This document shows, one piece after another, positions 7,178 to 13,738 of a stretch of DNA of 13,738 nucleotides (positions are counted from its first letter, which is position 1; every line of letters starts with the position of its first letter). A program made the translations under genes and the position numbers. The notes beneath the pieces were generated by a model. That model ran no database searches. It saw only the letters and a program-made list of their open reading frames with translations, and was not told where the DNA came from. Origin of the DNA: a bacterium (lineage in GTDB: Bacteria > JAJRZV01); contig JAJRZV010000063.1 in the NCBI GenBank assembly GCA_024275095.1, forward strand, positions 1 to 13,738, given 5' to 3'.

Positions 7178-8702
7178 ATATATCGAGGTGAGGGTGGGAA
7201 GTACCACGCACTGTATCACAGGACCTCAGTGCGTGCTGGGCCGTGATGCTTCCTCATGCGACGTGATTGTCGAGCATCCCACCGTATCCAGGAGACACGT
7301 GCGCATATGGCTGAAGGATGAACATCTGTTTATCCAGGACCTGGGATCAAGGAACGGAACGTTCGTCAACGGCGAACAGGTGAAAGGTGAATGCATGCTG
7401 GGCAGTAAAGGCACGTTCAGAATGGGAGATGTGGAGGTGACTGCTTGTTTGAAACGTGGTCGTTGTGATGCAGATGATACAGGCGTCCTGCCTGTACTCG
7501 TCGAAGCCGTGCGAAGGGAACTCCTGCAGAAAATAGATGTTTTCAGCGCAAGCGGCGAGGAAATTCAACATTACCTTGTGGATATACTGAAAAGTCACGG
7601 CTATGACCCGGGTGTGTATCTCCTTCCCGTAATGCGTGACGTGGTGGGTTACGGCCCCATCGAAGAATTTATTAATGACGAAAGCATCTCCGAGATCATG
7701 GTTAACGGTCCCGGTCAGGTGTACGTGGAACGCCATGGAAAACTGGAACTCACCCCTGTATTTTTTGCATCCGATGAAGAAGTCGTCCGGGTGATTGAAA
7801 GGATTGTTGCTCCCCTGGGACGCCGCATAGATGAATCGCAACCTTACGTGGATGCGCGGTTGCCCGACGGGAGCCGCGTGAATGCTGTGATTCCCCCTCT
7901 ATCCCTTATCGGTCCCGTACTGACCATTCGGAAGTTTTCCCGGCGGAAGCTTGGCATTAATGACCTCATTTCCTTCGGATCCCTTACCAGCAAAATGGCT
8001 GAGTTTTTGAGGCTCGCCGTGGAGTACCGTAAAAACATCGTGGTTTCGGGTGGGACTGGTTCAGGCAAAACCACGTTGCTTAACGTCATTGCATCTTTCA
8101 TACCCTCCGGCGAACGCATTGTCACCATCGAGGATGCGGCCGAACTGAGGCTTCCCCAGGAGCACGTGGTGCCGCTGGAAGCCCGGCCCCCGAATATTGA
8201 GGGACGCGGCGCGGTGACCATTCGTGACCTGGTGAGAAATTCACTGCGCATGAGACCCGATCGTATTGTCGTGGGTGAATGCCGGGGCGGTGAGGCACTG
8301 GATATGCTCCAGGCCATGAATACAGGCCACAGCGGTTCAATGACAACGCTGCATGCCAATTCTCCAAGGGATGCCATTTCGCGGCTCGCTACACTTGCCC
8401 TCATGGCAGGAATAGAACTGCCACTACGGGCAGTTTACGAATGGATTACCTCTGCCGTTGACATCGTCGTCCAGGTGGAGCGTTTCCGCGATGGTTCGCG
8501 CCGAATTACATCAATTGTGGAACTGGGGGGAATGGAGGGCGACGTTGTGGTGCTCAGGGAAATATTCCGCTTTGTGGTGGAAGGAGTGAAGGCGGAAAGG
8601 GTTACAGGGCGCTTTGTTGCCACCGGGGTGATTCCTGATTTTATCCACGAACTCAGGGAACGCGGTGTTCCTGTAGAACTGGACATTTTTGGAGGTGCTT
8701 GA
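7158..8702 (+). CDS. cpaF: FHA-domain / CpaF (TadA) pilus ATPase fusion
   Basis: This 514-residue cytoplasmic protein joins a phosphopeptide-binding FHA domain (about 8-97) to a full CpaF/TadA secretion ATPase (about 150-500). The FHA residues are intact: Gly28-Arg29, Ser44-Arg-Arg-His47, and Asn66-Gly67 followed by Asn71-Gly72. The ATPase has Walker A GGTGSGKTT (298-306), an Asp box around TIEDAAEL (323-330), Walker B/CpaF signature RIVVGECRGGEA (369-380), and a His box TGHSGSMTTLHANS (389-402). It should power pilus assembly by ATP hydrolysis at the inner membrane with TadB and TadC. The FHA domain normally binds phosphothreonine, so a Ser/Thr kinase may control it or recruit it; that is inference. 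The GTG at 7158 starts inside the secretin gene, with purine-rich GGAGGAGCGAGG just upstream. No TadZ/CpaE gene precedes it, where one is usual. Confidence 0.95.
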   Translation: MQDCLTEYIEVRVGSTTHCITGPQCVLGRDASSCDVIVEHPTVSRRHVRIWLKDEHLFIQDLGSRNGTFVNGEQVKGECMLGSKGTFRMGDVEVTACLKRGRCDADDTGVLPVLVEAVRRELLQKIDVFSASGEEIQHYLVDILKSHGYDPGVYLLPVMRDVVGYGPIEEFINDESISEIMVNGPGQVYVERHGKLELTPVFFASDEEVVRVIERIVAPLGRRIDESQPYVDARLPDGSRVNAVIPPLSLIGPVLTIRKFSRRKLGINDLISFGSLTSKMAEFLRLAVEYRKNIVVSGGTGSGKTTLLNVIASFIPSGERIVTIEDAAELRLPQEHVVPLEARPPNIEGRGAVTIRDLVRNSLRMRPDRIVVGECRGGEALDMLQAMNTGHSGSMTTLHANSPRDAISRLATLALMAGIELPLRAVYEWITSAVDIVVQVERFRDGSRRITSIVELGGMEGDVVVLREIFRFVVEGVKAERVTGRFVATGVIPDFIHELRERGVPVELDIFGGA

Positions 8703-9550
8703 TGAGCCTGGTACTGGCGGTGTTCGCCTGGGCGGTTGCCGGTGCAGCTGCCGCGATGTTTTCAGGAGATGCGTTGATTACTGTACTGGATGGGCGCCGC
8801 AGGAAGGTGGCGGACGAACTGGCGGAGGTGAAGAGAGCTGCACGGCCACCGGTGCACGAGGGTAATATTTTCTACCTGCAGGTGTTTTTCTCTGCTGCAG
8901 GGTTTGTCGTATTTTATCTGGCCACGGCGTCCATTCCCTTTTCTGTTATTTTCAGTTTCTCAGGAGCAATTCTTCCCATTATGTACGTGAGGTACTGGAA
9001 ACAGAAACGCATGGAGGCCCTGGAAAAGCAGATGCCGGAGGTGTTGCGTGCACTCGCCTCGGCCATGCGGGCCGGGAGAAGCTTTCAGCTTGCAGTTGAA
9101 TCCGTTTCCTCCGTCTTCGAGGAGCCGGCTCGAAGTGAACTCGCTCTTATCTCAATTCAAATGAAGCTCGGTGCTCATCCGGAAGAGGCTTTAAAAGAAG
9201 GGGCAAAACGTGCAGGCGGTGAGGACATGCTTCTTTTCGCTGCCGCAGTAGAGGCTGCTCGCAGGGCAGGGGGCAATCTTGCGGCCGTGATGGAGAAACT
9301 TGCCGGCACGGTGGAGGATCGTCTTCGCGTGAAGCTGAAGGTCAAAACCCTTGCTGCACAGGGACGTGCCCAGGGGTGGATCATGGGAATGTTGCCGGTG
9401 GGAATGCTCTGCATTCTTTATGTGCTGGACAGGAACATGCTGGCAGGCGTGTTTTCCCATCCGCTGGGTATTGCACTGATGGCGCTGGCCGGGATTTTTG
9501 AAGTTGCAGGAGTGGTGATCATGAGACGGATGCTGAAACTGGAGGTGTGA
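8702..9550 (+). CDS. tadB: Inner-membrane pilus assembly protein TadB
   Basis: This 282-residue polytopic protein of the GspF/T2SSF family works with TadC as the inner-membrane platform for the CpaF ATPase. Hydrophobic helices lie at about 2-20, 57-75, 80-97, 227-243 and 253-274. The T2SSF domain lies in the large cytoplasmic loop (about 107-235), with the typical MPEVLRALASAMRAGRSFQL (111-130) and later AARRAGGNLAAVMEKLAGTV (185-204). The ATG at 8702 is favoured over a TTG three bases earlier because GGAGGT at 8691-8696 sits five bases away. It overlaps the ATPase stop by one base and tadC by one base. Confidence 0.93.
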   Translation: MSLVLAVFAWAVAGAAAAMFSGDALITVLDGRRRKVADELAEVKRAARPPVHEGNIFYLQVFFSAAGFVVFYLATASIPFSVIFSFSGAILPIMYVRYWKQKRMEALEKQMPEVLRALASAMRAGRSFQLAVESVSSVFEEPARSELALISIQMKLGAHPEEALKEGAKRAGGEDMLLFAAAVEAARRAGGNLAAVMEKLAGTVEDRLRVKLKVKTLAAQGRAQGWIMGMLPVGMLCILYVLDRNMLAGVFSHPLGIALMALAGIFEVAGVVIMRRMLKLEV

Positions 9551-10398
9551 TGGTGATCGCTTTTATCGCGGCACTTGCGGGATTTTGTGCATTTGCAGCT
9601 GTGATGACTTCAGGGGACTTTTTAGCTTCTTTCAGTTCTGAAAAAAGAATGGAAGAAAGCGCAGGGTCCCCGGGTTTCCTTGGTGTTCTTGCGGGGGTAC
9701 TGGAGAGAGTTCAACCTGTCTGGCTCGAGAAAACAGTTGACAAGGTTGCAGAGAAATATTTTGAAGAAAAAGGATATGCATTGTTCACAAGTCCATACGG
9801 GTTGTTCATCAGGGGGGAGGTCCTGTTCCTGCTGGTGTTTACAGTGGCAGCCTTTACGGCTTCCTTAACTCTTGCAGTTTTTGCCGGAACCGCAGCCTTT
9901 TTTGTCCCGTTACTCGATGTGCGTTCCAGGCGAGTGGCGCTTGAAAGGGAAACCATGCGGCACTTCCCGTTTTTTCTCGACCTGGTGGGTGTATCCGTGG
10001 AGGCGGGAGTTGACTTTATGCTGGCGGTTGAGAGGGTATACCCCATTCTTCCCCCTGGCAGGGTTAAAGATGCTGCCGGCGAAATGGTTAAGACAGTAAG
10101 GCTCGGATCCACACGGCGGGAAGCCCTCAGTACCCTGGCCGAACAACTCCCGGTAAAAGAAGTTCGTGATTTTGTTTCTGCGACCGTTCAGGCGGACAGG
10201 ATGGGAAGTGGATTGTCAGGCGTTATCAGAACGTTTTCCAGAGAACTTCGCAGGAAGCGTTTTGCAGAAGCGGAGGAAAGGGCACAGGAAGTGCCGGTAA
10301 AGCTCATGCTCCCGTTGCTTTTCATATTTGTGTGCAACTTCATTGTAATAACAGCTCCTGTGATTGTACGTGCGCTTGGCGGGGGCGTGTTGCGATGA
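9550..10398 (+). CDS. tadC: Inner-membrane pilus assembly protein TadC
   Basis: This 282-residue GspF/T2SSF-family protein follows tadB directly, the conserved order. It has an N-terminal helix (about 2-20), a helix pair at 90-122, a cytoplasmic T2SSF segment (about 136-245) with RHFPFFLDLVGVSVEAGVDF (137-156), and C-terminal hydrophobic helix 251-275. The segment AEERAQEVPVKLMLPL (240-255) is typical of TadC C-termini. The start is slightly ambiguous: GGAGGT at 9541-9546 is three bases before the ATG at 9550 and six before an in-frame GTG at 9553. The ATG was chosen, and the difference is one residue. The stop forms an ATGA overlap with the next gene. Confidence 0.92.
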   Translation: MVIAFIAALAGFCAFAAVMTSGDFLASFSSEKRMEESAGSPGFLGVLAGVLERVQPVWLEKTVDKVAEKYFEEKGYALFTSPYGLFIRGEVLFLLVFTVAAFTASLTLAVFAGTAAFFVPLLDVRSRRVALERETMRHFPFFLDLVGVSVEAGVDFMLAVERVYPILPPGRVKDAAGEMVKTVRLGSTRREALSTLAEQLPVKEVRDFVSATVQADRMGSGLSGVIRTFSRELRRKRFAEAEERAQEVPVKLMLPLLFIFVCNFIVITAPVIVRALGGGVLR

Positions 10399-11471
10399 CC
10401 GTGGCAATGATGATTTTTGCGGTTATTCTCGCGGCATCGCAATTGCACGCGCCGGTGGTGTTATGGACAGGGGATGTTCCACCTCCACAGGTGAAAGATA
10501 TAAAGGTTATCCGAGGATCCGTTGTTGAAGCTGTTGATTGCAACGTGCGGAAAGCGGAAGAAGCTTTTGATAAGGGTCGTTCTCACTACGAATTTCTCGA
10601 AGTGGACAGAGCAGAAAAATACTTCCGACGCGTTGTGAGAATTACGAGCCGGATGCCACTGTGTTCAAGAGCACGTCGTTGGCTCGCACTTTCTCACCTT
10701 TACCTTTCGGTGTGCAGGCTTGTCGTCGGAAAAGATAAAAGCGCTGCCAATTACATGAAAAAAGCGGTGAAGGAGGGACTGTGGCAGGACCTCTCGGAGG
10801 TTGAGTTCCCTCCGCCTGTCACGCGCCTTCACCGCCGGGTTCTTTCGAAGGTTCCCATGTGCCCCTGGGAATTTGAGCATCCTTTTGGGAAAGAGATAGA
10901 AACCCATATCGACGCCGTGAGAGTGAAGGTGGGCCACAGAATTCCGTGTGGGAAGCACCTTGCAGAAGCCTTTGTGGATGGACTTGCTGTGACACGCGGA
11001 GATATTACCGTGGAAGAAAAGGGTTCCGTCAGCCTTCCCCTTGTTTTGACAGAAGGCGTTGCAAAAAAACTACTGGAGCAGGATCGTATCCAGGCCTGGT
11101 TTCACACGCAGCAACGGGTGAATAACACTGTGCTTGTGAGGATAACCACCTCTGATAGAGAGTATGAACGGTTAGGCAGTTTTGAGGATTTGAAGGGTGA
11201 ATTTGTTCGTGTGTTGAAGGGCAGTTCAGATGGACGGTCCAGTACCGAGAAGAAAATTCAGCTTTTGCCGCCTGCCGTTTCTGAAGGTGTGCATGAGCGT
11301 CGAGTGCCGCTTGTACCAGTGCCGCTGATTGCGGAGAAAAAACAGTGGTACAGAAATCCCTACATCTGGGGAGGAGACGCGGGGATTGTTGCCGTTGCAG
11401 CAGGTGTGTTTCTGGGTGTGAAAGTTTTTTCTGATGAAGGGAAAAGAGGCGTTTTCATCGTGACCTGGTAG
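10395..11471 (+). CDS. Exported TPR-like protein with C-terminal membrane helix
   Basis: This 358-residue protein has a signal peptide (1-19, ending QLHA). A TPR-like helical region spans about 50-150: EEAFDKGRSHYEFLEVDRAE (55-74), then RARRWLALSHLYL (92-104), then a further helix ending FPPPVTRLHRRVL (138-150). This layout resembles envelope proteins of myxobacteria and relatives in which a TPR segment ends in a proline motif before a PEGA-type beta domain. The mid-region (about 160-270), with GKHLAEAFVDGLAVTRGDIT, could be such a divergent domain. A single hydrophobic helix at 328-343 follows WYRNPYIW. It may play the part that TadD (a TPR pilotin-like lipoprotein) plays in other Tad loci, but it has no lipobox and that role is inferred. 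The frame is open back to 10332 inside tadC. The ATG at 10395 is preferred because it makes an ATGA overlap and exposes the signal peptide. Confidence 0.7.
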   Translation: MTVAMMIFAVILAASQLHAPVVLWTGDVPPPQVKDIKVIRGSVVEAVDCNVRKAEEAFDKGRSHYEFLEVDRAEKYFRRVVRITSRMPLCSRARRWLALSHLYLSVCRLVVGKDKSAANYMKKAVKEGLWQDLSEVEFPPPVTRLHRRVLSKVPMCPWEFEHPFGKEIETHIDAVRVKVGHRIPCGKHLAEAFVDGLAVTRGDITVEEKGSVSLPLVLTEGVAKKLLEQDRIQAWFHTQQRVNNTVLVRITTSDREYERLGSFEDLKGEFVRVLKGSSDGRSSTEKKIQLLPPAVSEGVHERRVPLVPVPLIAEKKQWYRNPYIWGGDAGIVAVAAGVFLGVKVFSDEGKRGVFIVTW

Positions 11472-11506
11472 CAGGTTAAGGCAAAACGCGGAAAGCGGAG
11501 GTTTTC

Positions 11507-12385
11507 ATGAGGTGCTTATTATTACTCACGGGACTTTTTTTACTTTTCCTGGAGGAGCCGGCCGTGGCTGTTGCTTCCACCGGTCAGCTCTTTCCCGGTA
11601 AGACCACCCTGTACTCCCGGCAGTACGTGATTGAAGGCGGAACCTTATACTGGACAAGTTCCGGCATGCAGCGGTCCAGGCACTATGTGCTTGAGGCAGG
11701 AACAGCCTCTCTCCTGGACCGCAGGAAGGCGGAAGTTTACTACGTGACTCCTTCACAGGTGATAGAGGGACTGGAAACGGAAGTTTCCATAGTGGGGAAC
11801 TACTTTTCTGATTATCCTTCCTCTCCTTCGGTGACTGTAGGAGACAGGCCTGTCGAGGCTGTCCGTGTGGTTTCACCCACGCTCGTCCGGTTCACGTTTC
11901 CCTCGCAAATTTCAGCTGGCCTGTACAGCGTGAGCGTGATTTATTCCGGACAGTACCGCGTAAGCATTACACGCGCAATAAAAGTGGTGCATCCTCCACC
12001 CGTTGTATCCCGCATTGTGCCCAGTACGTTTTATGCTTCGGCAGGTGCCGAGTTCCTCGCTTACGGCGAACACTTTCAGCAGGGGCTGACCGCGACAATC
12101 GATGGGAGCCCCGCGGAGGTTGCTGAGACAACGGCTGGTCGCATCAAGGTTCGCGTACCCCGGGGAATGCCTCCCGGTTACAAACGCTTTTCCGTTTTCA
12201 ATCCAGACGGGCAGTTCGTCACGGTGGCCAATGCCCTGAGGATCATTGGCTCTCCCCCTCCAAACACCAGTGCCCAGGGTTGCGGATGCACGCAGTCGGA
12301 TGCCGCTCCTTCCGCGGGAACAATTCCTTACGTCCTTGCTTTTTTGATTATTACAGTGTGGAGGTGCTCCTGTGGGAAAAAGTAA
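11507..12385 (+). CDS. IPT/TIG-domain surface protein with MYXO-CTERM-like anchor
   Basis: This 292-residue exported protein has a signal peptide (1-22, ending AVAVA). A 20-residue tandem repeat follows (35-54 and 55-74, core SR-x-YV-x-E-x-GT). Then come two Ig-like IPT/TIG modules, about 76-162 (VYYVTPSQVIEGLETEVSIV at the start) and 164-247 (VVSRIVPSTFYASAGAEF). IPT domains are common in secreted and cell-surface binding proteins. The C-terminus is Gly-Cys-Gly-Cys (258-261), a short spacer, a hydrophobic helix (271-285) and WRCSCGKK. This layout resembles the MYXO-CTERM sorting tail, a Cys-rich motif plus helix plus basic end that is thought to be processed to anchor proteins at the cell surface. 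The start has GGAGG (11497-11501) five bases before the ATG. Only 35 bases separate it from the previous gene. A role as surface partner or tip-associated factor of the pilus is inferred from the operon. Confidence 0.75.
   Translation: MRCLLLLTGLFLLFLEEPAVAVASTGQLFPGKTTLYSRQYVIEGGTLYWTSSGMQRSRHYVLEAGTASLLDRRKAEVYYVTPSQVIEGLETEVSIVGNYFSDYPSSPSVTVGDRPVEAVRVVSPTLVRFTFPSQISAGLYSVSVIYSGQYRVSITRAIKVVHPPPVVSRIVPSTFYASAGAEFLAYGEHFQQGLTATIDGSPAEVAETTAGRIKVRVPRGMPPGYKRFSVFNPDGQFVTVANALRIIGSPPPNTSAQGCGCTQSDAAPSAGTIPYVLAFLIITVWRCSCGKK
11609..11728 (+). repeat. Two-copy 20-codon tandem repeat in the IPT protein
   Basis: Residues 35-54 and 55-74 of the IPT protein align without gaps around S37-R38-x-Y40-V41-x-E43-x-G45-T46 and S57-R58-x-Y60-V61-x-E63-x-G65-T66. 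The nucleotide match is only partial, so the duplication is old or selected at the protein level. Confidence 0.6.
12278..12382 (+). other. MYXO-CTERM-like C-terminal sorting segment
   Basis: Codons 258-292 of the IPT protein encode Gly-Cys-Gly-Cys, a polar spacer, a 15-residue hydrophobic helix and a short Cys-containing basic tail. The order (Cys motif, helix, basic end) is that of MYXO-CTERM. The tail has only an arginine and two lysines plus two extra cysteines instead of the usual arginine run, so it is an atypical or divergent example. Confidence 0.6.
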
Positions 12386-12758
12386 GACCATCAGGCGGCG
12401 CAGGAGGAGGCACCGTCGCCTGACTGGTGAAGAGCTGAGACTTTCCCTGTCAGCCAGATGGCTGGCCGAACGTCACGCAAGGTGTTTCAAGCGGTTGATC
12501 GATGAAAGATGTGAAAGCCTCAAGGGAAAGGGTGCTGATGATGACGGACGGGAAAAACGGAAGAAAGAAGGGTTGCGGGAACAAGAGGATCTCCTCAGCA
12601 AGGCAACTGAAGAGAATCGGAGAATTGCAATCTGGGTGTATGGGTGGAGACTCTGCGAAGTACAAGGAAAGAAGGCGCTTCAGGCGGCTGAGCAACAGAC
12701 GCTTCGCATGTTTCGTGAAGGTGCGACTGCGCACAATCTCCAGAAGGAGGTCTTGTAA
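12372..12758 (+). CDS. Small arginine-rich protein of unknown function
   Basis: I do not recognise this 128-residue protein. Its N-terminus is extremely basic (nine arginines among residues 8-16), followed by strongly charged, predicted alpha-helical sequence: about 18-50, then a polar linker with DDD near 56-58, then 60-85 and 95-125. No signal peptide or membrane helix is visible, so it is probably cytoplasmic and may bind nucleic acid, phospholipid head groups or an acidic partner. It starts with GTG at 12372, six bases after GAGGT (12361-12365), overlapping the IPT gene by 14 bases. Its stop overlaps the next ATG by one base. This spacing and the ribosome site support it as a real gene despite low-complexity sequence. 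Its position between two genes for exported proteins hints at a shared pathway, but nothing in the sequence shows what it does. Confidence 0.65.
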   Translation: MGKSKTIRRRRRRHRRLTGEELRLSLSARWLAERHARCFKRLIDERCESLKGKGADDDGREKRKKEGLREQEDLLSKATEENRRIAIWVYGWRLCEVQGKKALQAAEQQTLRMFREGATAHNLQKEVL

Positions 12759-13738
12759 TGTTTGCAAAAAGGGAAGTCGAGAAAGTAGTATTTGCCCTGT
12801 TCACTGCTTGTGCACTTTTCGGATACGGATGCACAGGCAGTGATACCGGTGCATTGAAAGGTGAAAATCATCTTCCCCTTGCTGATGCAGGAGGTGATGC
12901 TTACGCGGTTCCCGGAGAAATTGTTTACCTTGACGGAAGCGGGTCCAGCGACCCCGACGGAGACGTTCTCGTTTATTCCTGGTCATTGAAGAGTGCCCCT
13001 GAGGGTGCGGATGTTCTTCTTGCGAACCGCTTTACAGCGTCCTTGCTTTTCAGGGGGGATACCCCGGGAACATACGCGCTTGAACTCGTGGTTTTCGACG
13101 GCACCGGCTACTCGGAGCCTGATACGGCGTATGTGCATGTGGTCTCGGATACGGTAAGGCCTGTGGCACTTGCCTGTGGCGTGCCGGGCCGAATCGGCGG
13201 TTACAGCGTTATTGACGGAAGCGCCTCGTGGGACCCCAGAGGATTGCCACTCGCCTATACATGGGAGCTGACCGGGGCATCTGCCGGGTGTGATGTTTCA
13301 GGAGTGAACCTGGACGCGGCGCTTCCGGTACAGTCTGTACCCGTGGGCTGTGGTGCCGGGGCCAGGTACTGGTTCTCATTGCGCGTGTACAACGGCGAGT
13401 ATGCATCGCTGCTTACACAGGTGGTTCTTGAGGTGCCGGATACGCCACCGGAGGGGAGGGTGCAGGAGCCTGCCTGGCCCATGTCATCGACGGCGGATGT
13501 TACGCTCGCGGCTGTGCCTTCCGACGCAGACGGTGACGTGGTAGCCTGCCACTGGGATGTCGTGGCCAGGCCCCCGGATGTGAGCGTAATGCCGCTTGCA
13601 TCTGCATCATGCAGCGAAACCTTTTCCGTCAGCACCAATGCACCGGGAGTGATGCCCTACGTGGTGTTCCGTGTGCGAATGAGCGACGGACGCGGTGGAA
13701 TGTTTGAGCACTTCGTAAGCGCGTGGGGTCAGGATTGG
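12758..13738 (+). CDS. PKD-repeat putative surface lipoprotein (partial, runs off the window)
   Basis: The frame is open from the ATG at 12758 to the right edge (327 codons) with no stop, so the gene is cut by the window. GAAGGAGGT (12743-12751) sits six bases before the ATG, and the start overlaps the previous stop (TAATG). The N-terminus has a charged start, a hydrophobic core (10-23) and GYGCTGSD. Cys25 is a plausible lipidation site, but the lipobox is weak: Gly-Tyr-Gly precedes the Cys instead of the usual Leu-x-Gly/Ala. Residues about 41-130 form a clear PKD domain, with LDGSGSSDPDGDVLVYSWSL (58-77) and a later LELVVFDG. At least two more divergent PKD-like modules follow, around 134-226 (VIDGSASWDP, YTWEL) and 227-327 (PSDADGDVVACHW). 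Paired cysteines occur in the later modules. PKD domains mediate extracellular protein or carbohydrate contacts. A surface or adhesin role with the pilus is inferred. Confidence 0.8.
   Translation, partial: MFAKREVEKVVFALFTACALFGYGCTGSDTGALKGENHLPLADAGGDAYAVPGEIVYLDGSGSSDPDGDVLVYSWSLKSAPEGADVLLANRFTASLLFRGDTPGTYALELVVFDGTGYSEPDTAYVHVVSDTVRPVALACGVPGRIGGYSVIDGSASWDPRGLPLAYTWELTGASAGCDVSGVNLDAALPVQSVPVGCGAGARYWFSLRVYNGEYASLLTQVVLEVPDTPPEGRVQEPAWPMSSTADVTLAAVPSDADGDVVACHWDVVARPPDVSVMPLASASCSETFSVSTNAPGVMPYVVFRVRMSDGRGGMFEHFVSAWGQDW

Noticed and set aside
10332-10394. Upstream extension of the TPR-like protein
   Set aside because: It lies inside tadC, is Cys-rich shadow sequence, and would mask the signal peptide. 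ATG 10395 gives an ATGA overlap.
11472-11506. Terminator or promoter in the 35-base gap before the IPT gene
   Set aside because: No inverted repeat with a T-run and no -35/-10 pair is visible, only the Shine-Dalgarno of the next gene.
125-13638. Long minus-strand and alternate-frame open reading frames across the window
   Set aside because: They lie opposite or inside genes with clear family motifs, lack good ribosome sites, and read as low-complexity Arg/Pro/Ser/His-rich shadow translations.
1-13738. CRISPR arrays, tRNA or rRNA genes, insertion sequences, attachment sites
   Set aside because: No regularly spaced repeats, no cloverleaf-like or rRNA-like stretches, no transposase motifs and no terminal inverted repeats were seen on either strand.

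Overview
The window is almost entirely one tightly packed, single-strand operon for a Tad/Flp (type IVb, tight-adherence) pilus. Fifteen genes run left to right, mostly with overlapping stop and start codons, from an AT-rich leader (1-235) to the right edge, where the last gene is cut off. There are no RNA genes, mobile elements or CRISPR arrays, and I see no internal terminator. By eye the genes are moderately GC-rich with strong Shine-Dalgarno sites and frequent GTG starts. Three features point to a former deltaproteobacterium, most plausibly Myxococcota or a relative: the FHA-CpaF fusion, a TPR protein of the kind that often carries PEGA domains, and a MYXO-CTERM-like tail. This placement is inferred from gene content and was not tested by any search.

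Layout. 1-235 is an AT-rich region with a possible promoter. 236-4652 is the pilin and pseudopilin block: an Flp major-pilin candidate, a TadE-like protein, a large TadG-like protein, a second TadE-like protein, an exported protein of unknown function, and a 58-residue second Flp-like pilin with a GTG start. 4663-10398 is the secretion machine: prepilin peptidase CpaA/TadV, CpaB/RcpC, the secretin CpaC/RcpA, an FHA-domain/CpaF(TadA) ATPase fusion, TadB and TadC. 10395-13738 is an accessory surface module: an exported TPR-like protein with a C-terminal membrane helix, an IPT/TIG-domain protein with a Cys-Gly-Cys C-terminal anchor, a small arginine-rich protein of unknown function, and the start of a PKD-repeat putative lipoprotein.

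How they work together (family knowledge plus inference). CpaA should cleave the leaders of the two Flp-like pilins and the TadE-like proteins, all of which keep the Gly-cleavage/Glu+5 pattern. The CpaF ATPase, with TadB and TadC in the inner membrane, would drive pilin assembly, and CpaC with CpaB would form the outer-membrane exit. No TadZ/CpaE lies between the secretin and the ATPase. The FHA domain on the ATPase suggests phosphothreonine-dependent control or recruitment. The 3' genes look like envelope or cell-surface partners specific to this lineage. The parts most worth follow-up are this surface module and the second Flp-like pilin.
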